A DNA stretch of 32,564 nt from Desulfobulbaceae bacterium. Its GTDB lineage: Bacteria > Desulfobacterota > Desulfobulbia > Desulfobulbales > Desulfobulbaceae. Positions within the stretch are counted from its first letter, which is position 1. Each line of letters begins with the position of its first letter. Location: contig WFUT01000105.1 of NCBI GenBank assembly GCA_015484845.1, forward strand, positions 1 to 32,564. Direction: 5' to 3'. The notes under the pieces were generated by a model that was not told the DNA's origin, ran no database searches, and saw only the letters and a program-made list of their open reading frames with translations. Shown here piece after piece: positions 9,932 through 17,950 of the stretch. The position numbers and the translations under genes were made by a program.

Positions 9932-11344
9932 CTACCTGGTGGTCGGTGTCCTGTCTTTTCCGGTTCCGGTCTTCATGTCCTTCATCGCCTTGCCGTCCTT
10001 CGCATTGTTCGCATTCTTCGCGTCCTTCGCGTCCTTGTTCATGTCCATCTTCATGGCCGGCTTGCCGGCGGCGGCATTGGCCTCCAGCATCTTGGCCGTG
10101 GCCTCCTTGAGCTTGGACTCGGAATCGATCAGGAACTGGGCCGAGGTCACCACGGTCTCGTGTTCCTTGAGGCCGCTGACGATCTCGGTATAGCCGTCGG
10201 CCACGAGGCCGGTGACCACCTTGCGCGGCTCGAAGAGTCCCTCGCCGCGGCGGATGAAGACCAGGGCCTCGGTGCCGGAGCGGACAATGGCCTCGGAGGG
10301 GACGGCCAGCACGTTGTCCCGCCTGGATGCGTGGATGGTGACGCCGGCAAACATGCCGGGCCTGAGCCCGAAGTCCCTGTTCCTGAAGACCAGCCGCACC
10401 TTGACGGTCCGCGTCTCGCCCTCCTCGTAGGGATAGATATAGTCGACCGTGCCGCTGAAGGAGGTTCCGGGCTGGGTGGTCACGGTCATGGTCGCCCTGT
10501 CGCCGGTCCGGATCCAGGGCAGGTCATCCTCGTAGACATCGGCATAGACCCAGACCGTGGACAGGTCCGCGATCCGGTACAGCTCGTCCTTGGGGGTCAG
10601 GTAGTGGCCGGCCCGGATGCCCATGCGGATAACTGTCCCCTGGTAGGGAGAGAGGATGGTGATATCCCGCTTGATCTTGCCGGTCTTCTCCAGGGTGTTG
10701 ATCACCGCATCGGGAATGTCGAAAAACTCGAGCCGGCTCCTGGTCGCCTCCACCAGGCGCTGCGCCCCCTCCCGGATCTCGGCCAGGGAACTCCTGGCAA
10801 GGATCCTGGCATTGGCCAGGGCCAGGAGATATTCCTCCTGGGTGGAGACCAGCTCCGGGGAATAGATGGAAAAGAGCGGCTGTCCCTTTTTCACCTCCTG
10901 GCCGGTCTTGGAGACAAACAGCTTCTCCGCCCAGCCGCTGAACTTGGAGTGGACCATGCTCAGGCTCGCCTCGTTAAAGGCGACCCGGGCCGGGGTCCGC
11001 ACCTCGTGACTCATGGACCGCCTCATGGCCATGGCCGTGCGCACGCCGATCTTCTGGACCATGACCGGGTCGATCTTCACGGTACCCGGGGGGCCCGTGG
11101 TATCATCATCGGCATAGACCGGGATGTAGTCCATGCCCATCTCGTCCTTGGCCGGTACCGGCGAGGTGACGGCCGGGTTCATGGGACTGCGGTAGAAGAG
11201 AGGCTTCTTTTTTTCCTGTGGTGGCTTTTCCCCGGCCGTGGCCGTCCGGATCACCGGGAGACCGCCGACCAGGAAGGTGGGCATGGCCGCGGCCGCGGCC
11301 AGCAACCCGGCAGACAGCAGCAGGGCATGGATTGTTCGTTTCAT
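9932..11344 (-). CDS. cusB: Efflux RND periplasmic adaptor (CusB-like membrane fusion protein)
   Basis: Signal/anchor N-terminus, YRSPMNPAVTSPVPAKDEMGMDYIPVY, HlyD-type fold motifs; 4-bp overlap with the upstream TolC-family gene. Confidence 0.92.
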   Translation of the reverse strand: MKRTIHALLLSAGLLAAAAAMPTFLVGGLPVIRTATAGEKPPQEKKKPLFYRSPMNPAVTSPVPAKDEMGMDYIPVYADDDTTGPPGTVKIDPVMVQKIGVRTAMAMRRSMSHEVRTPARVAFNEASLSMVHSKFSGWAEKLFVSKTGQEVKKGQPLFSIYSPELVSTQEEYLLALANARILARSSLAEIREGAQRLVEATRSRLEFFDIPDAVINTLEKTGKIKRDITILSPYQGTVIRMGIRAGHYLTPKDELYRIADLSTVWVYADVYEDDLPWIRTGDRATMTVTTQPGTSFSGTVDYIYPYEEGETRTVKVRLVFRNRDFGLRPGMFAGVTIHASRRDNVLAVPSEAIVRSGTEALVFIRRGEGLFEPRKVVTGLVADGYTEIVSGLKEHETVVTSAQFLIDSESKLKEATAKMLEANAAAGKPAMKMDMNKDAKDAKNANNAKDGKAMKDMKTGTGKDRTPTTR

Positions 11345-12690
11345 CGCTTTTCTCCCTGGGTAACCTGGACGCCGGTTGCCGCCTCGAGGCCGGCCAGGGC
11401 CTTGAAACCGCCGGTCAGCAGGCGCCAGTAGGTTATCTTGTAATTGTAGAGGGCCAACTGGGCCCGGACCACGTTGAGGAAATCCACCTTGTTGACCTGG
11501 TAGCCCTTGAGCATGGCCGCAGCGGTCTGCTCGGCCTGCGGAATGATGGCGTTCTGGTAGAAGCGGCTCTGCCTGCGGGATGATTCGTATTCACTGAGTT
11601 CGCGCAGCACTTCCGCCGTGACCTGGTCCCTGGTGTCCCGCAGCCGGTGTTCCACGGCCAGGGTCTCGCTGGTCCGCTGGGCAACGGCCCGGTCCTGCTT
11701 GGTGGCGCTCCAGATGGGCAGGTTGAGACTGAGCCTGAACGACGCAAAATCCGCCCGGTCCCTGCCATCCGGCGCATCCTGCCGGTAGCCGTAGGCAGCG
11801 CCGACGGTAAAATCCGGGTAATAGTCCTTGCGGGCCAGCTCGGTCTTCGTGACAGCGGCATCCTTTTCCCTGGCCAGGGCCAGGAGGGCGGGCCGTTCCC
11901 GGAGGGCCTCCTCGAGCAGGGTCTGTTCCGGCGCCACATCCGGCAAAGTGGTGGCAACCTTTGCCGGCAGGGTGATGCAGAACGATGATGGTGCGTCGAT
12001 GAGGGCATTGAGGTCGGCCTTTTTCTTTTTCAGGCTGTTCTCCAGGGCGATCTCGCGGTCCAGGAGCTTGGACAGCTCGAGCTGGGCCAGGAGCACGTCC
12101 TGCTGCAGTCCCTTGCCCACGGCGTACTTGGTGCGGGCAGCGCCGACCGTGGCGCGCAGGAGGTCCTGGTTGTCGCGGACAACACCCAGGGTCTGCTCCA
12201 GGTAGTAGATATCCCACCAGGTATTCTTCACCTTCCTGATGAGCTGCAGCCTGGCCTCGTCCACCTGGCTTGCGGCCGCGTCGGCCAGCGAGGTGGCCGC
12301 CTCTTCGCGCAGCTTCAGCTTGCCGGGAAACGGGAACTTCTGGCTCAGCCCCACCTGCATCTGGGTCATGTTCTCCTGGCCGGCATCAAAGGTGTCCACG
12401 GGCAGGTTCAGGGCGCCCAGCGACAGGACCGGGTCGGGCAGGGAACCGGCCTGGTCGGGCACGGCCGCCAGGGCCTCGTAGCGGGCCTGGATGGCGGAGA
12501 GGCCGGGATTCTTGGCCATGGCGATCTCCACGGCCCGGTCCAGGGACAGTTCCTCGCACTGCCCATTGTCCGCGGCAGGTTGCGTCCGGGCCCAGGCCCC
12601 GGCCACCATGGACAGCAGCAGGGCTGCCGCCAGCAGGACGACCGCGACCGGTATACTTCTGTTACTCGTTCTTTCAGGTTTCCGTATCAC
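11341..12690 (-). CDS. cusC: TolC-family outer membrane efflux protein (CusC-like); GTG start
   Basis: OEP-type repeats; start codon GTG at 12690 with AAGGAGGAG SD. Confidence 0.9.
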   Translation of the reverse strand: MIRKPERTSNRSIPVAVVLLAAALLLSMVAGAWARTQPAADNGQCEELSLDRAVEIAMAKNPGLSAIQARYEALAAVPDQAGSLPDPVLSLGALNLPVDTFDAGQENMTQMQVGLSQKFPFPGKLKLREEAATSLADAAASQVDEARLQLIRKVKNTWWDIYYLEQTLGVVRDNQDLLRATVGAARTKYAVGKGLQQDVLLAQLELSKLLDREIALENSLKKKKADLNALIDAPSSFCITLPAKVATTLPDVAPEQTLLEEALRERPALLALAREKDAAVTKTELARKDYYPDFTVGAAYGYRQDAPDGRDRADFASFRLSLNLPIWSATKQDRAVAQRTSETLAVEHRLRDTRDQVTAEVLRELSEYESSRRQSRFYQNAIIPQAEQTAAAMLKGYQVNKVDFLNVVRAQLALYNYKITYWRLLTGGFKALAGLEAATGVQVTQGEKR

Positions 12691-12740
12691 TCCATGCTCC
12701 TCCTTGTGTTACCACGATGTTCCCTCTGTCTCCCCCACAT

Positions 12741-12756
12741 AGCATGAAGCATGCCT
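12741..12756 (-). promoter_or_regulatory. Candidate sigma-54 -24/-12 promoter AGGCATGCTTCATGCT upstream of cusCBA
   Basis: GGCA and TGCT with exact GG-N10-GC spacing; about 50 bp from the GTG start. Confidence 0.55.
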
Positions 12757-12927
12757 GGTGGTGGGAAACGTGACCGCGAGGCATGCCCCCTGCTCCGGCC
12801 GTCCGGACGAAAACCGCTCCCCGGGCAACCATTCCGGCCAGACGACACAGCCTGAAGCGATGATGCAGACTCCACCCTTGGGGATGGTCCGAAGATACCC
12901 GGCCGGAGATCCGACCGTCCAGGAACA

Positions 12928-12939
12928 GGACACCTGTCC
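12928..12939. promoter_or_regulatory. Short dyad GGACA-CC-TGTCC in the divergent cusC/SHOCT intergenic region
   Basis: Inverted repeat read directly; next to the TGTC-N9-GACA dyad. Confidence 0.35.
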
Positions 12940-12957
12940 CTTTCAAGACCGCCATAG

Positions 12958-12974
12958 TGTCTACTTTATGGACA
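12958..12974. promoter_or_regulatory. Candidate activator-binding dyad TGTC-N9-GACA (TGTCTACTTTATGGACA)
   Basis: Same 17-bp architecture as at 24316-24332; between two divergent sigma-54-like promoters. Confidence 0.5.
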
Positions 12975-13092
12975 GCCAAGGTATGGCGACCTCCTTCCCC
13001 CCGCGCCCGTCTCCATGCCCGGCATGGCACAGGTCGTCGTGGCCACGCCGTTTCCGCACAGTGACGATCACCCGCGGAGAGGGACCGGGGCA

Positions 13093-13122
13093 GACGCCCT
13101 CGCCCGCGTAAGCTCGGGCGTC
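13093..13122. repeat. Hairpin GACGCCC-N16-GGGCGTC
   Basis: Perfect 7-bp inverted repeat upstream of the SHOCT operon. Confidence 0.5.
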
Positions 13123-13219
13123 CCGGCCACATCCTGCCATCGGGAACAGGGGAACGCACGGTGATATATACCCGGCGCGTTATGGCAGGGCCATGCCGGC
13201 GGAAGATGAAGGCCAGGGC

Positions 13220-13235
13220 TGGCATCAAACGTGCA
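13220..13235 (+). promoter_or_regulatory. Candidate sigma-54 -24/-12 promoter TGGCATCAAACGTGCA
   Basis: TGGCA and TGCA with exact spacing, 50 bp upstream of the SHOCT ORF. Confidence 0.6.
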
Positions 13236-13284
13236 AGTTGAAGGGAAACAGGATAAACCTTCCACCCAACAAGGAGAACACACA

Positions 13285-13536
13285 ATGATGCGCTATGGAT
13301 TTCACGGAGGAAGCTGGTTATGCGGCCCCGGGGCCTTTTTTCCCGGACCGCTGGGCTGGGTCATCACCCTGCTCTTCTGGGCCCTGATCATCTACCTGGT
13401 CTTCTGGATATTCAAGACCGTTTTTGCCGGAAAATCCGGCCATGACCCCCGCCCCCTGGACACACTCAAGCAACGGTATGCCCGGGGCGAAATCACTGAG
13501 GACGAATTCAAACGGATGAAGTCCGAACTCTCGTAG
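13285..13536 (+). CDS. Small membrane protein with C-terminal SHOCT domain
   Basis: TM segment then LDTLKQRYARGEITEDEFKRMKSELS, the SHOCT signature; AAGGAG SD. Confidence 0.88.
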   Translation: MMRYGFHGGSWLCGPGAFFPGPLGWVITLLFWALIIYLVFWIFKTVFAGKSGHDPRPLDTLKQRYARGEITEDEFKRMKSELS

Positions 13537-13547
13537 GAGGTGACAAT

Positions 13548-13697
13548 ATGAAACGATTGATCTCGATCCTTCTGTTCCTTGCCCTGGCGGTGATCCTCTC
13601 TGGTTGCGGCCACCACGGAATGCACGGCTGGATGGTGGACAGCGGCCAGCAGGGCAATGGTCATCAGCGGGAGATCCGGGTCGGGAACCCGGCCTGA
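13548..13697 (+). CDS. Small (49 aa) putative lipoprotein, His/Met containing; not in the supplied ORF list
   Basis: TAGGAGG SD then MKRLISILLFLALAVILSGCGHHGMHGWMVDSGQQGNGHQREIRVGNPA*; lipobox LSGC; 11 bp after the SHOCT stop and 9 bp before the next gene. Confidence 0.75.
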   Translation: MKRLISILLFLALAVILSGCGHHGMHGWMVDSGQQGNGHQREIRVGNPA

Positions 13698-13706
13698 GAG
13701 AGCAGC

Positions 13707-14072
13707 ATGTACTGCGACTGGGGTAGTGGCTGGCATGACTCCCCTTACTATTATGGCGGGTTGGCTGCGCTGCTCCTCCTGGTCTGCATCCTTGGCATCG
13801 CAGCCTTTGTATATTGTTATACCAGGAGAAAACGTTGCGCTCAACCACAATGTCCCGCCTGCGGAGGAGCAGTGGAAGAAGTCTTTCTCCGCTGCCCCTT
13901 CTGCGGCACGGCCCTGAAACGCCACTGCCCGGCGTGCCACAGGGTCATTGGCGCGGACTTCCGGTTCTGCCCCTACTGCAGTGCCGCCACCGGCCCGGAC
14001 GCGGCAGACCCTGCCCGGGACGCAACGGTCACCGACCCTGCCCCTGCAACGGGAACGGGCAACCAGGCCTGA
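13707..14072 (+). CDS. Single-TM protein with double zinc-ribbon
   Basis: N-terminal TM followed by CPACGG..CPFCG and CPACHR..CPYCS pairs. Confidence 0.8.
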   Translation: MYCDWGSGWHDSPYYYGGLAALLLLVCILGIAAFVYCYTRRKRCAQPQCPACGGAVEEVFLRCPFCGTALKRHCPACHRVIGADFRFCPYCSAATGPDAADPARDATVTDPAPATGTGNQA

Positions 14073-14289
14073 CCCCGAGCTCGGCTGCCTGTTGCCCCGC
14101 CCGGCGGGGCAGCACACCCCCTGGCATCCTGCGCCATGCAACCCGCGGGATCCAGGGTATACCCTTTTATGCCTGCGGGCATAACAAACCATGAAAACAG
14201 CGGCAACGGGGGGTGGCCCCCATCGACCCCGCCGCAGGCGGAAACCGGGCAGATCCCCGGACCCTGTTTTCTGCAAAGGAGGAATAGTC

Positions 14290-14766
14290 ATGAAAAGGAC
14301 AACAGCACTGATCGCACCACTGCTCACCATCGCCCTGCTCACCGCCCCGGCCATGGCCCAGACCGGCAGGGCCACCCATCCGACCCCGCCACCCCGGCAG
14401 CAGATGCACGCCAATATGATGATGGGAGGCGGTATGGGCATGGGCATGACAGGCATGGGCATGATGGATGGTAACGGGACCGACTGGCGGTCGGAACAGT
14501 GGAATCGTGGCTGCATGGGCATGATGGGCGGCTTCATGATGAGCATCATGACACCGGACCAGCAGCAGCAGTTCCTTGACGCCACCAGGGACCTGCGCCG
14601 GCAGATGCTGGAGCTCCGCTTCACCTACATGGAGACCATGCGCGATCCCAAGGCCACCCCTGCCGACCTGGCCAGGATCGAAAGCAAGATGCTCGATATC
14701 CGCAAGCAGATGATGGCCAAGCTGGAAAAGCTGCTGAACAGGAAGATACCACCGGCAACCAGGTGA
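14290..14766 (+). CDS. Secreted Met-rich periplasmic protein, ZraP/Spy/CnrR-like metal-binding chaperone
   Basis: Signal peptide, MMMGGGMGMGMTGMGMM cluster, helical domain TPDQQQQFLDATRDLRRQMLELRFTYMETMR. Confidence 0.75.
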   Translation: MKRTTALIAPLLTIALLTAPAMAQTGRATHPTPPPRQQMHANMMMGGGMGMGMTGMGMMDGNGTDWRSEQWNRGCMGMMGGFMMSIMTPDQQQQFLDATRDLRRQMLELRFTYMETMRDPKATPADLARIESKMLDIRKQMMAKLEKLLNRKIPPATR

Positions 14767-14957
14767 CAGAAACCCGGCAGACCGGGCTGCCGACAGTACC
14801 ACTGAACCATAACGACCTGGATCCTGCTCTCCACGCCTGCTGCGCCGTCAAGGGGGATGGAAGTGTTTTTTACGCCTCTTGTGTCCCCGATGCCCCGCTT
14901 TGCCGGCAACCGGCCAGGTGCAGGATCCAGGCATGATCTCTCCAGGAGGACAAGACA

Positions 14958-15944
14958 GTGAAACCATCCATGGCAGGCTATGGCCTGCTCCTTGTCACGG
15001 GAATCTTTCTTCTGAGCGGCTGCGGCATGACCGATATCGGCTCCACCATCCGTGGCGATCACTACCTGATGACCGGCGACTACCGTGCCGGCGAGGCAAG
15101 TTTCCGGCAGAGCGTCCGCGAACGCCCCGACAGTGCCGGCAACAACTACTACCTGGGCCGCTTCCTGCTCGCGGAGAACAGGGCGAAACAGGCCCTGCCC
15201 TGGCTGGAAAAGGCGGTCCGCCTGGAGCCGGACAACCCCGACTACCACTTCTGGCTCGGCATGGCCCTGGGCGCCACCGGCAGGAGCAAGGCGGAACGAA
15301 GGCAATATGAACAGGCCCTGGCCCTGAACCCGAAACACCTGCAGTCCCTGATCTACCTGGGCAATGCCGAGCTCAAGCGCGGCCGGTACAGCCGGGCCCT
15401 GGCCCTCTACCGGAAGGCGCTCAAGATCTGGCCCGACAGCCCGACAGCCCTCTACAACCGGGCCCTGATCATGAAGGTCCTGGGCCGAACGCCGGAGGAA
15501 AAAATCGGCTGGCTGCAGTACCTTGACCGCTATCCCTCCGGATCACTGGCCATCCGGGCCACCAACCACCTGAACCGCATCGGTGACTTTTCCTATCGCA
15601 ACCATTATCTCGGCCGCCGGACCCTCACCCTGACCAAGATATGGTTCAGGCCCTTTACCGCCGAGCTGGATCCCTATTCCTACCCGGCCCTGGACCTGGT
15701 GGGCGCCACGGCATCCAACATGAAAAAGGGGACCCTGCAGGTGGTCGTCTTTCAGAAGAACGACCGGGAACTGGCAAAAAAACGGGCCGCAAGCGTGAAG
15801 AAATACCTGCAGAAGAAGTTTCCCCGCCTGCAGGGCCGGAAGATCAGGATCTCCTGGTTTGACCGCAGCGAGGTCTTCACCGTGGACGGCAAGCGGCAGA
15901 AATCCGGGGAATCGGTCCGCTTCTTTCTCACTGGCTGGAAATAG
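14958..15944 (+). CDS. TPR-repeat lipoprotein with C-terminal OmpA/LytR_C-like region; paralogous to the periplasmic part of 16838..17950
   Basis: Lipobox LLSGC, TPR repeats, C-terminal ELAKKRAASVKKYLQKKFPRLQGRKIRISWFDRSEV. Confidence 0.8.
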   Translation: MKPSMAGYGLLLVTGIFLLSGCGMTDIGSTIRGDHYLMTGDYRAGEASFRQSVRERPDSAGNNYYLGRFLLAENRAKQALPWLEKAVRLEPDNPDYHFWLGMALGATGRSKAERRQYEQALALNPKHLQSLIYLGNAELKRGRYSRALALYRKALKIWPDSPTALYNRALIMKVLGRTPEEKIGWLQYLDRYPSGSLAIRATNHLNRIGDFSYRNHYLGRRTLTLTKIWFRPFTAELDPYSYPALDLVGATASNMKKGTLQVVVFQKNDRELAKKRAASVKKYLQKKFPRLQGRKIRISWFDRSEVFTVDGKRQKSGESVRFFLTGWK

Positions 15945-15959
15945 CCCCCATTCATCCTG

Positions 15960-15988
15960 CCCCGGGTCCCTGCCAGGGAGGCCCGGGG
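15960..15988. terminator. Hairpin CCCCGGG..CCCT/AGGG..CCCGGGG between the TPR lipoprotein and the ECF sigma gene (possible terminator, no adjacent U-tract)
   Basis: Inverted repeat read directly; first T-run is about 45 bp downstream. Confidence 0.4.
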
Positions 15989-16234
15989 TCCTGCCATGCG
16001 CCGTTCCGGCCCCATCCGGCGATCCCTGGATATTTTTTTCTCCTGTCATGTGACGTTCCGGGTCTGCCGACGTATATCAGGGTAAACAAGGGAATTCGGA
16101 ATCCGTCCGCTCGAGGACACCGGCCACGACACCGCAGGTGACCGGGACCATGCCACCAGGGCCTGCCAGGGCGAACAGAGGAGGGTACCCGGCCTCCGGC
16201 CATCGTATGGCAGGGCCTGGAATCGACGAACATC

Positions 16235-16786
16235 ATGGATCTCAGCGACGAAGAGCTTGTCAGCCGGGTACTTGCGGGCAGCAGCGAGAGTTTTTCCCTC
16301 CTGGTGCAGCGCTACCAGCGGCCGGTCTACAACCTGATGTACAGGTATACCCGTTCCGGGGAGGAGGCGGCGGATCTCACCCAGGAGGTCTTTCTCCGCG
16401 CCTATGAAAAACTGGACCAGTACCGGGCCGGGCACAGCTTCTTCTCCTGGCTCTATGCCCTGGCCAGCAACCGGGCCGGCGACTGGTACCGGAAGAACGG
16501 CAGGCGCATCCGGAATGAACAACAGATGCGCCTCGAGGGCGATCCTCCCGCACATGTCTCCGGCCAGGAGGAAAAACTGGAGAAACAACAGCAACTGGAG
16601 CTGCTGGAGATCCTGCTGGACCGGTTACCGGTCCGGACCAGGGAGATCCTGCTGCTCCGGTACCGGCAGGAACGACCGGTAAAGGAGATTGCCGCCATCT
16701 TCGACTGCTCGGAGAGTGCGGTCAAGATGCGGATCTCCAGGGGATTGCAACAGCTGCAGGCCATGGTGGCCGAAAACGAATCATGA
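16235..16786 (+). CDS. ECF sigma-70 family RNA polymerase sigma factor
   Basis: Region 2 (LVQRYQRPVYNLMYRYTRSGEEAADLTQEVFLRAYEKLDQYR) and region 4 (LDRLPVRTREILLLRYRQERPVKEIAAIFDCSESAVKMRISRGLQQL). Confidence 0.92.
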   Translation: MDLSDEELVSRVLAGSSESFSLLVQRYQRPVYNLMYRYTRSGEEAADLTQEVFLRAYEKLDQYRAGHSFFSWLYALASNRAGDWYRKNGRRIRNEQQMRLEGDPPAHVSGQEEKLEKQQQLELLEILLDRLPVRTREILLLRYRQERPVKEIAAIFDCSESAVKMRISRGLQQLQAMVAENES

Positions 16787-16837
16787 CATGGGCCCTGCAA
16801 CCCCCCGGGCCGGACGCCGCCAAGGAGCAGGGAGACG

Positions 16838-17950
16838 ATGAAACACGACGAACTGATCGATCTTCTGAAAAAAATCCCAGAACGTGAACCGCCGCCCGAA
16901 CTGCACGGCCGGATCATGCGGGCCGTGCGGGCAAAAGAGCGCACCCGCCTGCAGAGACTGGCAGACCTGTTTTCCGCGCCACTGGTCGTCCGCATCCACC
17001 CCCTGCGCCTGGCGGCCATGGGGTTTGCCTGCACCCTCTTTTTCGCCCTCGGCATCCTGGCAGGCAAAAGCCCGCTCTTCAGCGGCGGGCAGCAGCCGAC
17101 CCTGCCGCAGACGGTCGCGGATGACCGGGCCAACTATTTCATCGGCCGTGCCCTGCTGGCCGCCGGTGATCCGGCCCGGGCCGCCAGGTACCTGTCCAGG
17201 GCGGCGCTGCTGGCCCCGGGCGAGACCAGCTACGAGTTCTGGCAGGGCGTGGCCTACGGCCTTGCCGGCCAGCGGGACAAGGAGCGCAGCAGCTACAACC
17301 AGGTCATCAGCATGCGGCCGGACTACCTGCCTGCCCTGGTCAACCTGGGCCACAACCTGCTGCAGAGCGGCGAGCTCGACAGGGCCCTGGCCCTGTATGA
17401 CAGGGTCCTGCGGCTTGCGCCGGCGAACCGGGAGGCCCTGTACAACCGCGGCCTGGTCTTTCACCTCCAGGGCAGGCGCAGGGCCGAGGCCCGGGCCTGG
17501 AAAAAATTCCTGGCCACCTACCGGACCGGCCGCTGGGCCTTCAGGGCCGTGGCGCATCTCAACAATCTCGGTGACTTCTCCTATCGCGCCGGCCGCATCG
17601 GCCCGCGGAAGATCATCTTCCACCAGGCAGCGCTCCTGGGCAGTGACGCACAGGCCCGCGACCAGGAGATCCGGTTGCTGGCCGGCGAGATCGCCAGGAC
17701 CCCTTCCGGGCCCCTGAACCTGGTTCTCTTCCGGGCCGGCGACCCGGCAGGGGCAAGGAAAACGGCCATCCGTCTGCAGGCACTCTTTGCCAGGCAACTC
17801 AAGGGAAAGAGGGTCAGCGTCTCCTGGTTCGGCCAGCCCGAGAAGGTACACTCTTCCTCGGGAACACAGTATGAACTGAAGAGCGGGTTGCTCCTTTTCA
17901 GCGCACCCGCAACCGGTACCAACATCAGCAGCATGGAGAAAAGGATATGA
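16838..17950 (+). CDS. Putative anti-sigma factor: short cytoplasmic N-terminus, one TM, periplasmic TPR domain and OmpA/LytR_C-like C-terminus
   Basis: Immediately follows the ECF sigma gene; MKHDELIDLLKKIPEREPPPELHGRIMRAVR then a TM (LRLAAMGFACTLFFALGILAG) then TPRs. Confidence 0.7.
   Translation: MKHDELIDLLKKIPEREPPPELHGRIMRAVRAKERTRLQRLADLFSAPLVVRIHPLRLAAMGFACTLFFALGILAGKSPLFSGGQQPTLPQTVADDRANYFIGRALLAAGDPARAARYLSRAALLAPGETSYEFWQGVAYGLAGQRDKERSSYNQVISMRPDYLPALVNLGHNLLQSGELDRALALYDRVLRLAPANREALYNRGLVFHLQGRRRAEARAWKKFLATYRTGRWAFRAVAHLNNLGDFSYRAGRIGPRKIIFHQAALLGSDAQARDQEIRLLAGEIARTPSGPLNLVLFRAGDPAGARKTAIRLQALFARQLKGKRVSVSWFGQPEKVHSSSGTQYELKSGLLLFSAPATGTNISSMEKRI

Noticed and set aside
13025-13045. 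TGGCACAGGTCGTCGTGG as a further sigma-54 site
   Set aside because: No GC dinucleotide at the -12 position with correct spacing.
16049-16080. GTGACG-N17-TATATC (also readable as an ECF-like TGAC..CGTA) promoter before the ECF sigma gene
   Set aside because: Matches are weak and no second copy upstream of a putative target was found, so it was not listed as a feature.
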